Shown: positions 23,601 through 33,557 of the stretch, one piece after another
Layout of the letters: each line of letters opens with the position of its first letter
How positions within the stretch are numbered: the stretch's first letter is position 1
NCBI GenBank assembly: GCA_030267565.1
Contig: BRXU01000004.1
Coordinates: 3,416,501 to 3,480,500, forward strand
DNA length: 64,000 nucleotides
Reading direction: 5' to 3'
DNA from: Pleodorina starrii
Lineage: Eukaryota > Chlorophyta > Chlorophyceae > Chlamydomonadales > Volvocaceae
The notes under the pieces: generated by a model
The model's input: only the letters and a program-made list of their open reading frames with translations
The model's database searches: none
Told to the model about the DNA's origin: nothing
Made by a program: the position numbers and the translations under genes

Positions 23601-24873
23601 CCGAAGAACCCATCGCCGTACTGCGCGTCGGCGCTCCATTGCGTCGCCGACAGGGCGTACGGCAGGCCGCCGGCGGCGACCAGAAACCCCGGTCGCGCGG
23701 GGCCGTCGTACAGGAACAGCGCCGACAGCGGCCGCCCCGCCGCCGCCTCCGCCAGCACCGCCTCCGCCAAAGCCTCCGCCGCCGCCAGCGGGCCGCAGCC
23801 CAGCACCGCCTGCGCACCCGCCGTCAGCGCCGCCGCCACCAGACGCCGGAAGAACCCCGACGTCGCCGCATCGGCGGCTGTGTAGGTGTAGTTGGTGATG
23901 CGCATCTCCGGTCGCAGCTGCTGCAGCCCGGGGACCTGTGCCAGTGCGCCAGCGCACACAGCCGCCGCCAGCTCGCCGCCGCCGGCTCCGCCGCCGTCGG
24001 GCTGCCAGACCAGCGCCACACGCAGCACGCCGCTGAGGACCATGGCCTTGAGCGCAGGCGCGGCGTACAGCGCCGGGGACGTCGCGATGCCGTACACGTA
24101 CGGCAGGCCCTGTGTATGTACGGCAGCGGGTCGGGGCCTGGGTGATTGGGTCCGACGGAGGGTGCGAGGCGGGTGTGTGTGGGGTCGTGGCGGAGGTGGG
24201 CAGAGCCGCGATGGCCCCCCGTTGATACTGCTGGCCGGGCTCCCAACCAGACTCCAGGTAGGTGTGCCCGGTCGCAGTGCCGGAGAGGGACAACCCGAGC
24301 GCCCCTTTGCTCTGCCCCTGGTCCGGAACTTGGTGCTCGCCCGCACCCGCTCCGTCTCGTCCGGGGGGAAGGGTGCTGCGTGGGTTGCCGGGTCGACCCA
24401 CATCGCAGGTGGCCCCATAGCCCAGGGCCCGCCGACCGCCCTCACATCATCGCCCGCAGCAAGACCCCGGAGACCCCGCGCACCATCGCAAAGACGGCGT
24501 CGGTTGACGCGCTGGCATGGATTAGAATCCGGCGAAGGCTGTCCGCCGCCAGGGACTGCTCCGCCCCGAAGCCGGTGCCCGCCAGCAGGAGGTGGCAGGT
24601 CTGCGCCAGGCTTTGCACGGACGCCACGAGAGCTCCCGATGAGCAATTGGCGTCGGCGGTGGCCGCCACATACTCCACAGGGTATGAGCGTGATGAGTCA
24701 ACGAGGGCTACCTCGGCTGGTTTGAAGGCTGCCTGCCAGGCGAAAAAGTTGAGACCCTTTGCAACGCTGCCAGAACCGCAATCTGCTGAGGGCGCGCCAA
24801 TCCTAATCGTAAACGAGGTGCACCGAGGTGGAAGGAGAGCAATGAGAAAGGCCACTGCAAACGTTCGAGCCAT
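11611..24873 (-). CDS. Receptor-type class III nucleotide cyclase with two cyclase domains, 15 exons, about 2,683 aa
   Basis: Exons (minus): 24873-24446, 24137-23195, 22906-22655, 22146-22006, 21666-21604, 21183-21129, 20841-20782, 20314-20202, 19734-17726, 17503-17370, 16972-16737, 16207-16016, 15726-15571, 15197-12829, 12511-11611; phases agree throughout. Order: signal peptide (MARTFAVAFLIALLPP), periplasmic-binding-protein-like ectodomain to about 450 (LPYVYGIATSPAL), linker, one membrane helix about 553-573 followed by RRQRRRHR, cyclase domain C1, cyclase domain C2 about 1510-1790, low-complexity tail with poly-Gln and Asp-rich runs. C1 carries ITDIESST (D604) and EGDSF (D648), then GLRVRMG and SKRTSDAANGGQI after a roughly 680-residue insert. 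C2 has MYVHALQSL and SEGQEGL where the metal Asps should be, but keeps GKAMNRAAR (N1755, R1759). Similar layouts are known in algal and trypanosome receptor cyclases. Product (cAMP or cGMP) is not settled. The exon 2 acceptor is the least certain join. Confidence 0.9.
15308..15507. repeat. 33-bp tandem repeat, 6 copies, in cyclase intron 13
   Basis: Units start at 15308, 15341, 15374, 15407, 15440 and 15473, each close to CCACCGACCCACGGGTCGCT plus CCTTCCCCGCCCT. The period is a multiple of three, so the minus strand stays open (translated as GGEGATRGSVE repeats), but it lies outside exon 14 (starts 15197) and between good splice sites. Confidence 0.9.
16414..16515. repeat. CCCCAG hexamer array in cyclase intron 11
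   Basis: About 16 tandem AGCCCC units, drifting to CCCTAG at the right end. It lies in the intron between exons 11 and 12 of the cyclase gene. The sense RNA strand is GGGGCU-rich. Confidence 0.9.
20343..20371 (-). repeat. Dispersed intronic element A, copy in cyclase intron 7
   Basis: Sense core CGCTGCGGTATCTTGTTTC preceded by CCGTCACTT, 29 nt before the exon 8 acceptor. Element B lies close by at 20406-20423. Confidence 0.7.
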
Positions 24874-25675
24874 TCCTGTCCTCCCAACGGTAACAGAGCC
24901 GCCCAAACAGGGCCATGTAAGTCGCCAATCATTGTGCATTTATGCTGCGGGGCATTTTTTGAAGTTTGGTGCGTGACTTGAGGAAAACAAATTCTTCTTG
25001 GCCTGGCCGCATAAATGAGTATGTTGTTTCAAATGTACGCGTTGAATGATTACACAACATCACTCGCTCTCGGCTCTGTGCACGATTGGAGCCAGCTAGA
25101 CTCGATGTCCGACAAGCTGGATGGACGCACAGTTATAATCACGACCGGCTCGTTTTTGTTATACCCAATTTAAATGTCTTTTCGCAACGCTGCCTCGGCG
25201 CAGGGGGAAGTGTACACGGCTCATCCTCCTCTCTGCTACGCGCGCACGCAATCCGGTATGACCGGCCAGACGACCAACGAACGACTCCAACTGGCAAGAC
25301 GAAACAGCGCAAGATTTCGTTACAGTATACATCTGCGGATCAGAGCGGACGCGAGGCTGGGCCCGCTCAGAAAAACAGGGCAAGGGTCACACCAAAATAA
25401 AAAATCAGTTGGAACTGTTTCACAGTACCCGCAGAGATCTCTGTACAGCACCAGCGGTATCACCACGCTTCGGCGCCGAGCCGCGTTGAACGGTGCGTCC
25501 TCCCGCAAGCGCTGACTCGCCATCGCAAACGGAACCTTTTGCAAGCACACACGCACAGGCATCCCATTCCTCTCCCATTATCCCTCATCCTCCTCGCCCT
25601 TCTACCGCCAGCCACCGCCAAACGCGCCGCTGCACGCCCCGGGCATCACATCCCCACGCGCTGCTAGCAGGTGTG
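24874..25675. other. Intergenic gap between cyclase start and C2orf69-like stop
   Basis: About 800 bp, A/T-richer than the genes. It should hold the cyclase promoter and the 3' UTR of the C2orf69-like gene, including its TGTAA candidate at 25320-25324. No exon-like open frame was recognised. Confidence 0.55.
25320..25324 (-). terminator. Candidate TGTAA polyadenylation pentamer for the C2orf69-like gene
   Basis: TTACA on the plus strand, read as TGTAA on the minus strand, 352 nt after the stop codon at 25676. The spacing is typical for volvocine 3' UTRs. Confidence 0.55.
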
Positions 25676-28355
25676 CTAGCAGCCATCCGGCCGCATCTGC
25701 ACCTGGCCGATGATGTCGAAGTGCTGGCGCAGCGACGGCGGCTGCCCCTCGAAGTAGCGGTGCACGTGCGCGGGCACGCCGGCCGCGCACAGCAGCGCCT
25801 GGAAGCGGTCCCGCTCCGCAGCGATCCACGGCCGCCGCCTGTCGCCTGCGCCCCAGCAGCCACAGTACACACGGCACGAATGTGACACACGCGCGGTTGG
25901 GTGCGGCGCTGCCAAGGCCCGGACCCACTGGGGTTTGGTGGTAAACCGTATGCCCCGGTCCAGGCCCACTGTGCCCTCCCTGCAGTTTCCCTAGGTTGGT
26001 CCTGCGCTCCCCCACTGCAACCCCACACATACATGATCATTCACGTAGCCCGGGGCACATGCCGTAAATACGACACCGTACTGTACAGCAGCTGCGACGT
26101 CCAACCTCCGCAGGCTCTTTGTTGGCGGGCCAGGCTTTGAGAGCTGGACGAAAGGAAACGAAACCAGTCACGTTGCGGCGCGCCCGGGCACCGCAAGCCG
26201 GTTAGGGCCCCAGCCGCCAGCGCGCGCGCCCGTGCCAACCGATGAATTTGGCATTGGAGCCCGAGCTCGGTGCGTGGACCGATCTGGGTCTAAGGTGATC
26301 TGGCATCGTCCCGGGGGCTGGCCACGCACGACAAAAGGGGTGCAGCTGGACGGAAGCGTTGCATGGCCCGCCCCAGCGCCGCCAAAGACCGCAACCCCCT
26401 ACCCCCTTCCTAGGTACCTCCAGCGCACGCGCAGCCAGCCAGCACCTTTCCCCTTGCGTCCCGCCTTGACACCTTGTCCCTCGTCCCGGCCCAGTCCGGC
26501 CCGGCCCCACTCCTATCGCCCCTCCACTCCACTCCACTCCGCGTGACCATGAGGCCCCACTGCACTCACCCCACTGCCGCGGCGTGCCGTGCACGTGTAC
26601 GACGAGCGGTCGCCGCCGATGCCGCTGGCCCAGCGCCGCCGCCGCCGCTGCGTCCGTGAGGTGGACCCCCCGGCAGTTGAGCCCCGCGTCCTGCACGGCC
26701 CACGGTGTCGCCGGGCGGCCTCATTGGCTGCGTCAGGGATGCACGGACACACGCACGCAGGCGTGCGGAGACGGAAGCGCGGCCGGGACCAGATGGCCCC
26801 GCCTGGAGGCGCTGGCGGGGGGGCGGGCCCTGCCGCGCCACTGCGGAATGACATCGCCTCTGCGGCACGCAGAGCTTCCGGCCGCATCAGGTACCGCCTC
26901 CCGCACCGGACCCCACGGCCAGGACCGCGCCTTGAGGAGAGCTCCTCCCCAGAGAGCCACACGGCCAGCACAGGGAATGAACCCAGGGCACACATGCAGG
27001 GCCGGGCACCGTAGCGCGCTTCAAAAAACCGCACGGCCCTTCTTTTCCAGCAGCTCCGGGTGTCGAACCATGGAACGCCCAGCCCACAACACGCCTGGAT
27101 CGTCCGTCCTCGACCTCCCGGGCCCCTGAACCCCGCCCCCGACCCCGACCCCGACTTACCAGGAAGTGCAATGTGTGAATGCTGTCCAGCAGCTCGCCGA
27201 CGGAGTCTGAGGGCGGCTCGGGTGGGGCGGCGCTGGGCGGCGGCGGCCTGCGAGGCAGCGGTAGCGGTAGCGACACAGGGTCCGTTCCGGTCGCCGCCGC
27301 CGCCGCCACCGCAGTGTCGTCCGCAGGCGCAGGCGCGGGCGCGGGCACTGAGGTCGTAGATTCCTGGCCATCGCCGGCCGCTCGGAGCAGCGCCTCCTCC
27401 CGCCAGGCCATCTCCGCCAGGAGCTGCGAGACCCGGGGGGGGAGGGGTGGTTGCTGTGTTGGCCGGGAGGTCGGGTTTCGGAGCGGGCGACAGTGGCGGT
27501 AACCGCCCGCCAGAATCCCGCACCTCCTCCCGCCGCGCCGTTACCTGGTTCAGCACCACCGCGCCCTTGGAGAAGCCAACCAGGGTCAGCTCCGAAAACC
27601 TCCGGGTGCCGCCACTGGGCCCGCCGCCGCCACCTCCACACCCGCCGTCGCCGTCGCCGTCGCCGCCTCCGCCGCCGTCGCCGTCCTCGCCGCCGTCGCG
27701 GGCCTGCACTGACGCCAGGATGGCGGCCAGGTGTGTGGCGGCTGGGTAGCCCTGCGGCTTGAAGCCCAGCGGCTCGCCCACAGCAGTCATGGAGGCAAGC
27801 AAGTTGCCGTAGCAGGCCTGGCCGCCCGCAGCCAGTGTCGTGGGCATCACGCTGAGGGTAAGGGAAGGATTTCCGGGTATTCGGAGTTTGAGGATAATCA
27901 GGGGTTGTAAGGGGTTAAGGTGGCGTTGTGAGGGGTTAAGATGGCGATGCGAAGACGGGCCGGCCGGGCCGCTGGGCAGGCAGGCGTGTATGGGGCTAGA
28001 GGGCAGCCATGGGCAGCCATGAGAGCGCACAAATCGCGTTGCGTTGGGGTGGAGGGAGAGGGGCGGAGTGGCCGGATGAAGGCGCAAGACGGCAAGAGAA
28101 GCGGCCTCACAGCAGCACGGATGTGTCGGCTCCTGCACGGCCGCACAGGGTCGCCAGGTGGGCGTCTGGCGACCAGCGCTCCGGCCCCAGCAGATCCCGC
28201 GTGTCGTCATCCAAGATTTGGTCTCCCTCGAAGAACACCACGGCTGAGTTGCTGGAGCCGCCAGCCAGCAGGACTTCCGACGGTCCCGCAGGGCCTCGCA
28301 CGCACAACACGCTCCGTGCGCCGCCTGGATGCGCGTGACGGGAGGTTGCGGCCAT
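25676..28355 (-). CDS. C2orf69-family (UPF0565) protein, serine-hydrolase-like, 5 exons, about 368 aa
   Basis: Exons (minus): 28355-28111, 27851-27545, 27423-27160, 26690-26570, 25845-25676; phases agree. The diagnostic block SELTLVGFSKGAVVLNQLLAEM matches the C2orf69 nucleophile-elbow region (human FTLIGFSKGCVVLNQLL). Next come DSIHTLHFLDAG, PLVVHVHGTPRQW and a C-terminal FDIIGQ. Human C2orf69 is a mitochondrial protein of 385 aa linked to oxidative-phosphorylation defects; its enzyme activity is not established, although the GFSKG serine fits an alpha/beta-hydrolase fold. The N-terminus MAATSRHAHPGGARSV could be a targeting peptide. Asp/Gly-rich and Pro/Ala-rich inserts interrupt the middle. 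The ATG at 28355 was chosen because the conserved VLLAGGSSNSAVVFFEGD stretch follows soon after. Divergent from NSE1. Confidence 0.85.
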
Positions 28356-28666
28356 GAAGCGGTGAATGGGCCGACTTGCGAAGTCGCTGAGGATGCGGCG
28401 ACAGGCGTTCGTCGTGGGTGCGTTTTCGGGATCCAGGGCAGTCGTGCAATGGGACGAGACCAAGAAATCAAATCGTCGCAATGCCTCACGAAAAAATAAC
28501 GGTGACAGAAAAATTCTGTTGTGTACACGCTTGTAACTTAGCAATGTATTGCGCGACAGGGGGCCCAACTGTTATGATAAACAGTTGACAATGGCGCGAA
28601 ACGCTTAGCGGCCATCCTGTGACACTTCACCTCAACTAAACGGCCTGGTATTTTGTATAGCAATCA
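28356..28666. promoter_or_regulatory. Bidirectional promoter region, C2orf69-like (-) and NSE1 (+)
   Basis: 311 bp between two divergent start codons, less GC-rich than either gene and containing an AACTGTTATGATAAACAGTT inverted repeat around 28567-28586. Both transcription starts must lie here or in upstream untranslated exons. Confidence 0.55.
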
Positions 28667-30892
28667 ATGCCTCCCCGGCAGGCTGGCGGGGCGGGGCGGG
28701 GCCAGCAGCAGGGCGCTGACGATGGAGCAGGGCCCAGCACCAGCAGCGCGACATTTCCGGAGTACGTAGCGTTTACTCTGGGCCAAGCAATTATATCGGA
28801 AGGTTGGTTGCCGGAGGTTGACGTAAAGGTAGGGTCGAGGCGGGTTACACAACCACGTGCACGGGGAATTCATGTTAACGTCTTGACGTGTCGGCCATTC
28901 CATGATCAAGGACAATGCAGCCGCCAACGTTTCTGACAACCCACTTCTCTCCTTTCGGCTTGCTAGGCCATGGTACGCCGGCTGGCGCAGCGCAGAGACG
29001 GTAAGCGCTGGCGCATCCCGTCGTTGCCGGTCTTCGCCAGCCGCTTTCCCTTGCCCCTGCTCCTGCTACCAACGGGTCACGCACCGCGCCCCCTCCGCGC
29101 TCGCCCCAACAGACTCCGCCTACAAGGACGTTTTGGCCAAGCTGCAGAAGGACACCCACTTTTTGGGCTTAGCCATAGAACGCATCAAGTTCCCCGTGAG
29201 TCCCGCGCCTGCTTTCGCCGCGCATCGCCGTCTTGAACAGCGCGCCGCAACCTTCTGTGTGCCCCACTGGGCATGCTGACGCACATGCCACCCGGGTCCC
29301 GTCGCAGTGGAATGACGAGTGGTACGTCTGTGTCGTGGACAAGGTAAGCCCGGCCCCAAGCGGAAACCAAAAGGGGCGGAAAGCAAATGAGAGAGGACAT
29401 CAGTGCGCCCGCCACCGCGGGAATGCGGGCACGAGTGCGGTCTGACGCGGGCGCCAGCGCGGCTTGACAGCATGGACCGTGGGGTCGTGGTGGGTACACC
29501 TCTCCTCCCTGCAGTGCACGGTCAGCCGCACCGTGCTGGCTCTTGCTCCTGCGAACAACACTTCGGAGGGTATCGATGTGCCAACTGTAACAACAAGCAC
29601 CTCTCCTTGTCTTATTCGTGCAGGAGAAGGACGAGGCGGCCAAGCAAATGGGCGCAAAGTACAATCCGGATGAGGTGCAGTATTTTCGCTCCGTGGTGAG
29701 TGGCTGCCGGGTGGGTGGGTGGGCGGGTGGCTGCTGGGTGGGTGCGCCCTATCTGCGTGGTGACGAGCGGTCGCCCAGTAAGGGTTGGAGACAGCAGGAC
29801 GGCCGAAAGCGATGGTCGACCAGGACAGAATTTTGCTTCCATTCGACTGGGGGAGGGGCATCGTCGTGTTAATCCCTCGCATCACTGCCCCCTTGTGCGG
29901 TACCCCTCCCCGGTACCAACCCCCCCGCAGGTGGAGGCGCTGTGCGAGGCCCAGCCGCAGGAGGAAGGCGGGCTGCTGGCGGCCGTCAGCCAGATCGCAC
30001 TCAAGACTCTGGACGTGCAGCGGCAGGGGCAGCAGGCCTCCCAGGCGGCGGGCTCGCAGGCGGCGGCCAAGGCGCGAAAGCTCAGCCAGATGGACAAGGA
30101 GGCGGCACTCAAGGCGTTTGCGCAGGACGGCTGGCTGCACCAGCCGCAGCAGGGCTACTACACGCTCGGGGTGAGGGGTGAGGTCTGGGGAAGTGGCCGG
30201 GGTCCGGTCCGACGAGGCCGCGTGGGCCGCCGGGGGCCGCAGCCGCGCGCGCTCCTCCCGGGGGGTCCGGGTCCGGATCTTGATTTGGGTTGTTACAGGA
30301 AAGGGGCATCAGGGCCTGGGGGGTCACGCCCACGGCCAGGACTATTGTTCCTACTACGTGCATTGATCAAGGCGGCGGCGGGGGTTCATGGACTTAGACC
30401 CGGCCGGAGTATCACAAACAGGAGTCACCATACACACTAGACAAGATTAGTTATTGACAGAGTTATGTGCGGAGTCCAACCCGTATGGGCGTGTTGGAGC
30501 CGCTTATTTACTGAAGTTCCCCCTAGGACATGCGTCCGTTCCATCCGGGTGTTGCTGTCGACCCATGGAGCTATTCGGCGGCGCGGGGGGCAGGTGTCTG
30601 TTGCCGTATGTACGCCGCGAGCAGACGACCGGCCTGCGGTATGCTACTAGCCTACGCATGCCCCCTCCCGAAGTGCGCTAACGAGCCTACTGAACTGTCT
30701 ACAAGTGCGGCCTCTCTCTCACGTCCGATTCCTTTCCTACGCTCTCCCCTCCCCTCCGCCCCCCCCCCCGCAAACTCTCGCGCTCTGCTCCCTCCCTCCC
30801 CTCAGCCGCGGGCGCTCGGCGAGCTGAAGGACTGGATACTGTCGCTGGTTCCCGCGGAGATCGCCGAGAAGCTGCAGACGGACTACATGTGA
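28667..30892 (+). CDS. NSE1: NSE1-like subunit of the SMC5/6 complex, RING end not found, 7 exons, about 237 aa
   Basis: Exons 28667-28828, 28967-29000, 29113-29195, 29308-29343, 29624-29695, 29931-30170, 30806-30892; phases agree. NSE1 works with NSE3/NSE4 in the SMC5/6 complex for DNA repair and chromosome maintenance. The sequence shows the family's helical start (FTLGQAIISEGWLPEVDVK), LQKDTHFLGLAIERIKFP, the strand WNDEWYVCVVDKEKDEAAK, and the winged-helix block LSQMDKEAALKAFAQDGWLHQPQQGYYTLG. It ends in LGELKDWILSLVPAEIAEKL, where other NSE1 proteins lead into a Cys/His-rich variant RING. Here the frame stops at 30890 (TGA) and no CxxC-bearing plus-strand exon was seen before the convergent TLP18.3 locus. 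The ring could be truly lost, or lie in an exon I missed. Confidence 0.82.
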
Positions 30893-30977
30893 TGCGGCTA
30901 CGCTGGGACACGGTGGCTGGCTGGGCAGGGCGGGCTGGGAGGCGACGGCGGTGGGGGGTTGGCGCGGGCGGCGTTGC

Positions 30978-31748
30978 TCAGCACTCGCACCACATGCACA
31001 GCCCGCCGGCGGCCTCGAATACGATGGTATCGTCCGAATTGCAGTCCACCTCTTGCAGCATGTCTGCGCGGCACGGCACAGCACGGCGAGAGAGCGACGG
31101 AGCGGAGAGCGGTGGTGGCGAGACACAGAGCGAACAAGGGCTATGGGGTAGGCCGACGGATGGACGCGATGCGAGGACAGAGAGGGAGATTCCTCGCAAG
31201 GTGTTAAGATATATCTTTATGGCGGTTGGATATGTTTGGGTAGCTCTCCATTCTGTTCGTGTAAGCGTTCACGTTCACAAAATCATCGAATACATCGAAA
31301 ATATCGTACACACGGCCCATCGTACACGACCCTCCTCTTTTCTTCTCCCATCGTTCTGCCCCCAGTGACCACAGCACCAACACCTCTCCGCGCATCTGCA
31401 CCTGCGGCCCAACTCATCCAACATCAGACAAGACGAACAACGTCCCGCATCCTATCAGACTTTCGGTCCGAATGCGCCCTGCCTTCTCAACCCCACCAGC
31501 AGCAGACCGGGCAAATCTTAGGGTCTGCAGATCTTAGCCCGCGGCGGCCCCACAACAATAGGCCAGCCATCTCAAAAATTGCCGCGCTGGCCGCGCTCCG
31601 TCCATCCGTCCCTGCCCTCAGAAACACCACCACCGCAGCTAATGCAGCAGCTACACAAGCCACAACCCTAGCCGGCAGAGCAATAGACACCCCTCTTAAT
31701 CTTCTCCTCAACGCTGCCTGCTGCTGCTGCGCTGATTTGACTGGGCAT
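30978..31748 (-). CDS. Possible second cistron downstream of TLP18.3, 2 exons, about 47 aa
   Basis: An ATG at 31748 lies only 10 nt after the TLP18.3 stop on the same strand. Its frame (MPSQISAAAAGSVEEKIKR) meets a possible donor (G/GTGTCT at 31678-31677) and would join in phase to an exon with a strong acceptor at 31065, ending DDTIVFEAAGG then CMWCEC and TGA at 30978. The second exon has algal codon preference and a Cys-rich tail (CxWCxC). No known family was recognised. Green algae are known to make polycistronic nuclear mRNAs with very short inter-ORF gaps, which is the reason for this call. The donor is weak, and a further exon may lie between the two. Confidence 0.4.
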
Positions 31749-31758
31749 GCTGGGCTGC

Positions 31759-33557
31759 TTAGTCCTTGGCCGTGTAGCCATAGTACTGGAGCATGGGCAC
31801 CACGACGGCGATCAGCAGCAGCGTTCCCACAACAGTGCTGGTCACGTTCTTGCTCTTCTCCGTCTCCTCCTTAGTCCGGTACGTGCGCTCACGGTTCACT
31901 TCGTTGCGCACCGGCGCCTCTGCAGCGGCAGCAGATTGAGCGTCCACCAGAGAACGAACAGAGGACAGACACAGGCGCTTTGCTCTTTCCGCGCTGCCCA
32001 GTCCAAACCAATCCAGTCCAATATGAATCGACCGTGAACGACTCTGTTGATCGCAATGACGCGCCGGGTGGCGCGTCAACGCGATCAACGTCGCCGTCAC
32101 TACTGCACACGGCCCTCTCGACCCCTTCAGAGGGGGCGCATGCATCTGCTCCGTGCGTCGTGTGTGCACATGTTGCGTAGGTTGCGTGCAATGCAAAGAG
32201 CGGGTGGCGCGACAAGCAGGGTGCACGGCAGTGGCCCTACCAAGTCGCCGCCCCCGGCGACTCGAACCCTCCCATCCGTTACTTCCCCTAGAATCTGCCG
32301 TCGAGTCGGCCCCGCCGCATGTCCCCTACAGCCCCAGAAGAATTCTTGCCGGCTGGTTAGACCTGCCCCCCCCCCGCCCCCCAGGCACCAACATCCTCTG
32401 TTCTGTAGTGTAACGTACTTGTACGTATGTTTTTAGTTGACGCAAAGGAACGGCCGATCCACCGCAGTCGATATCCCTGCCCCCGTGTCCCAGCACGTAT
32501 CCAGCCCTCACCCAGCTTCCCCTCCCCTCCCCAGACCCGACCCCTCGCGAGGCCCCCACCCACCTGGCACCGGGTTGCCCATCAGCTTGGCCTCCAGGCG
32601 GTCCACCGAGCTGACCACGGTCTGGTTGTACTTCTCCTCCTCCGTGAAGATGGGGATGTTGGTGGAGATGATCGAGTCAATCAGCTCATCGCCCACCGCC
32701 TCCGTGAAGGCCTGGCCGCCGGTCACGGCGCCCTCCTTGCTGGCCGTCACCACCAGCAGCATGCCCTTGTTCTTGCCGGCATCGGCCGACGGGTACCAGC
32801 CCTCCAGCACCTGGCCACGTCATCGTGATGCGCAACGGGTTGAGAGGAGAGGAAGAGCGTGTTGTTGCGGCGGGGAGAGGGGTGGCGGAAACGGAGGAGG
32901 GTGGTGATTCGAGTGCCAGGGGTTTCTGAATGAAGGGTCATGGGTCAGGGGAGGGCCTAGGATCCCGTAACGCACCTTATCGGCGAACGCAAAGGCGTCC
33001 GTCTCGAACTCCAGGCGGCGAACGGTCACCACCTCAACGCGGTAGCCCGTCTGGATCTGCGCGCCGGAGGGGCGGGGGTGGGTGAGAATTTGTCGAGGGC
33101 AGGGAGCAGGAGTGACCGCGCGGTGGGTGGGAGTGGCACGCCGGGGGTGGTCGCACCTCCAGCAGCTTCAGGCGCTTGTTGATGTCGCTGCGGGTGGACT
33201 TGCTCAGCACGTTGGCGTCGTCCACATAGTAGTTGGTCGTGGGCGTCGGCTCCGCGAGGATGTCGAACTCGGAAGCGATGGCAGGGGCACCCAGCGCCCC
33301 CAGCGAAAGCAGAGCCGCAGCGCCAGCGCTAGCGAGCTTCTGGCCGAGGTTCGACTGCAGTATACAGTTAATCAATACGAGGGCGCCTTTAGTCTTCTGG
33401 CGCTGGAACCGGTGCGCGCAAGCAAATGAAGCTGGGCTCATTCTATCACCTGCTGCTGGGCGTTGCAGACAACGGCACGCCGGCAGATGCTGGGGCGGAC
33501 AGCCGCACGCCCGGCTGGGCGCACACTGGCCTTGGCCGGGCACTGAGCGAGGGCCAT
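31759..33557 (-). CDS. TLP18.3: Thylakoid lumen TPM-domain protein TLP18.3, 5 exons, about 264 aa
   Basis: Exons (minus): 33557-33450, 33354-33157, 33056-32976, 32810-32564, 31919-31759; phases agree. TLP18.3 is a TPM-domain protein of the thylakoid lumen involved in photosystem II repair; an acid phosphatase activity has been reported for the plant protein. Exon 1 encodes a basic plastid transit peptide (MALAQCPAKASVRPAGRAA), followed by a hydrophobic lumenal signal ending GAPAIASEF. The TPM domain runs from YYVDDANVLSKSTRSD through FAFADKVLEGWYPS, NKGMLLVVTASKEGAVTGG and FTEAVGDELIDS, matching Arabidopsis TLP18.3 block by block. A C-terminal membrane helix (TSTVVGTLLLIAVVVPML) follows YRTKEETEKSK. 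Convergent with NSE1. Its stop codon is followed almost at once by another ATG (see the possible second cistron). Confidence 0.95.
32047..32088. repeat. 42-nt near-perfect hairpin in TLP18.3 intron 4
   Basis: Outer arms TTGATCGC/GCGATCAA and inner arms TGACGCGCC/GGCGCGTCA pair around a GGGT loop, with two mismatched positions between the stems (17 of 19 pairs). It lies inside the intron 31920-32563. Confidence 0.85.
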
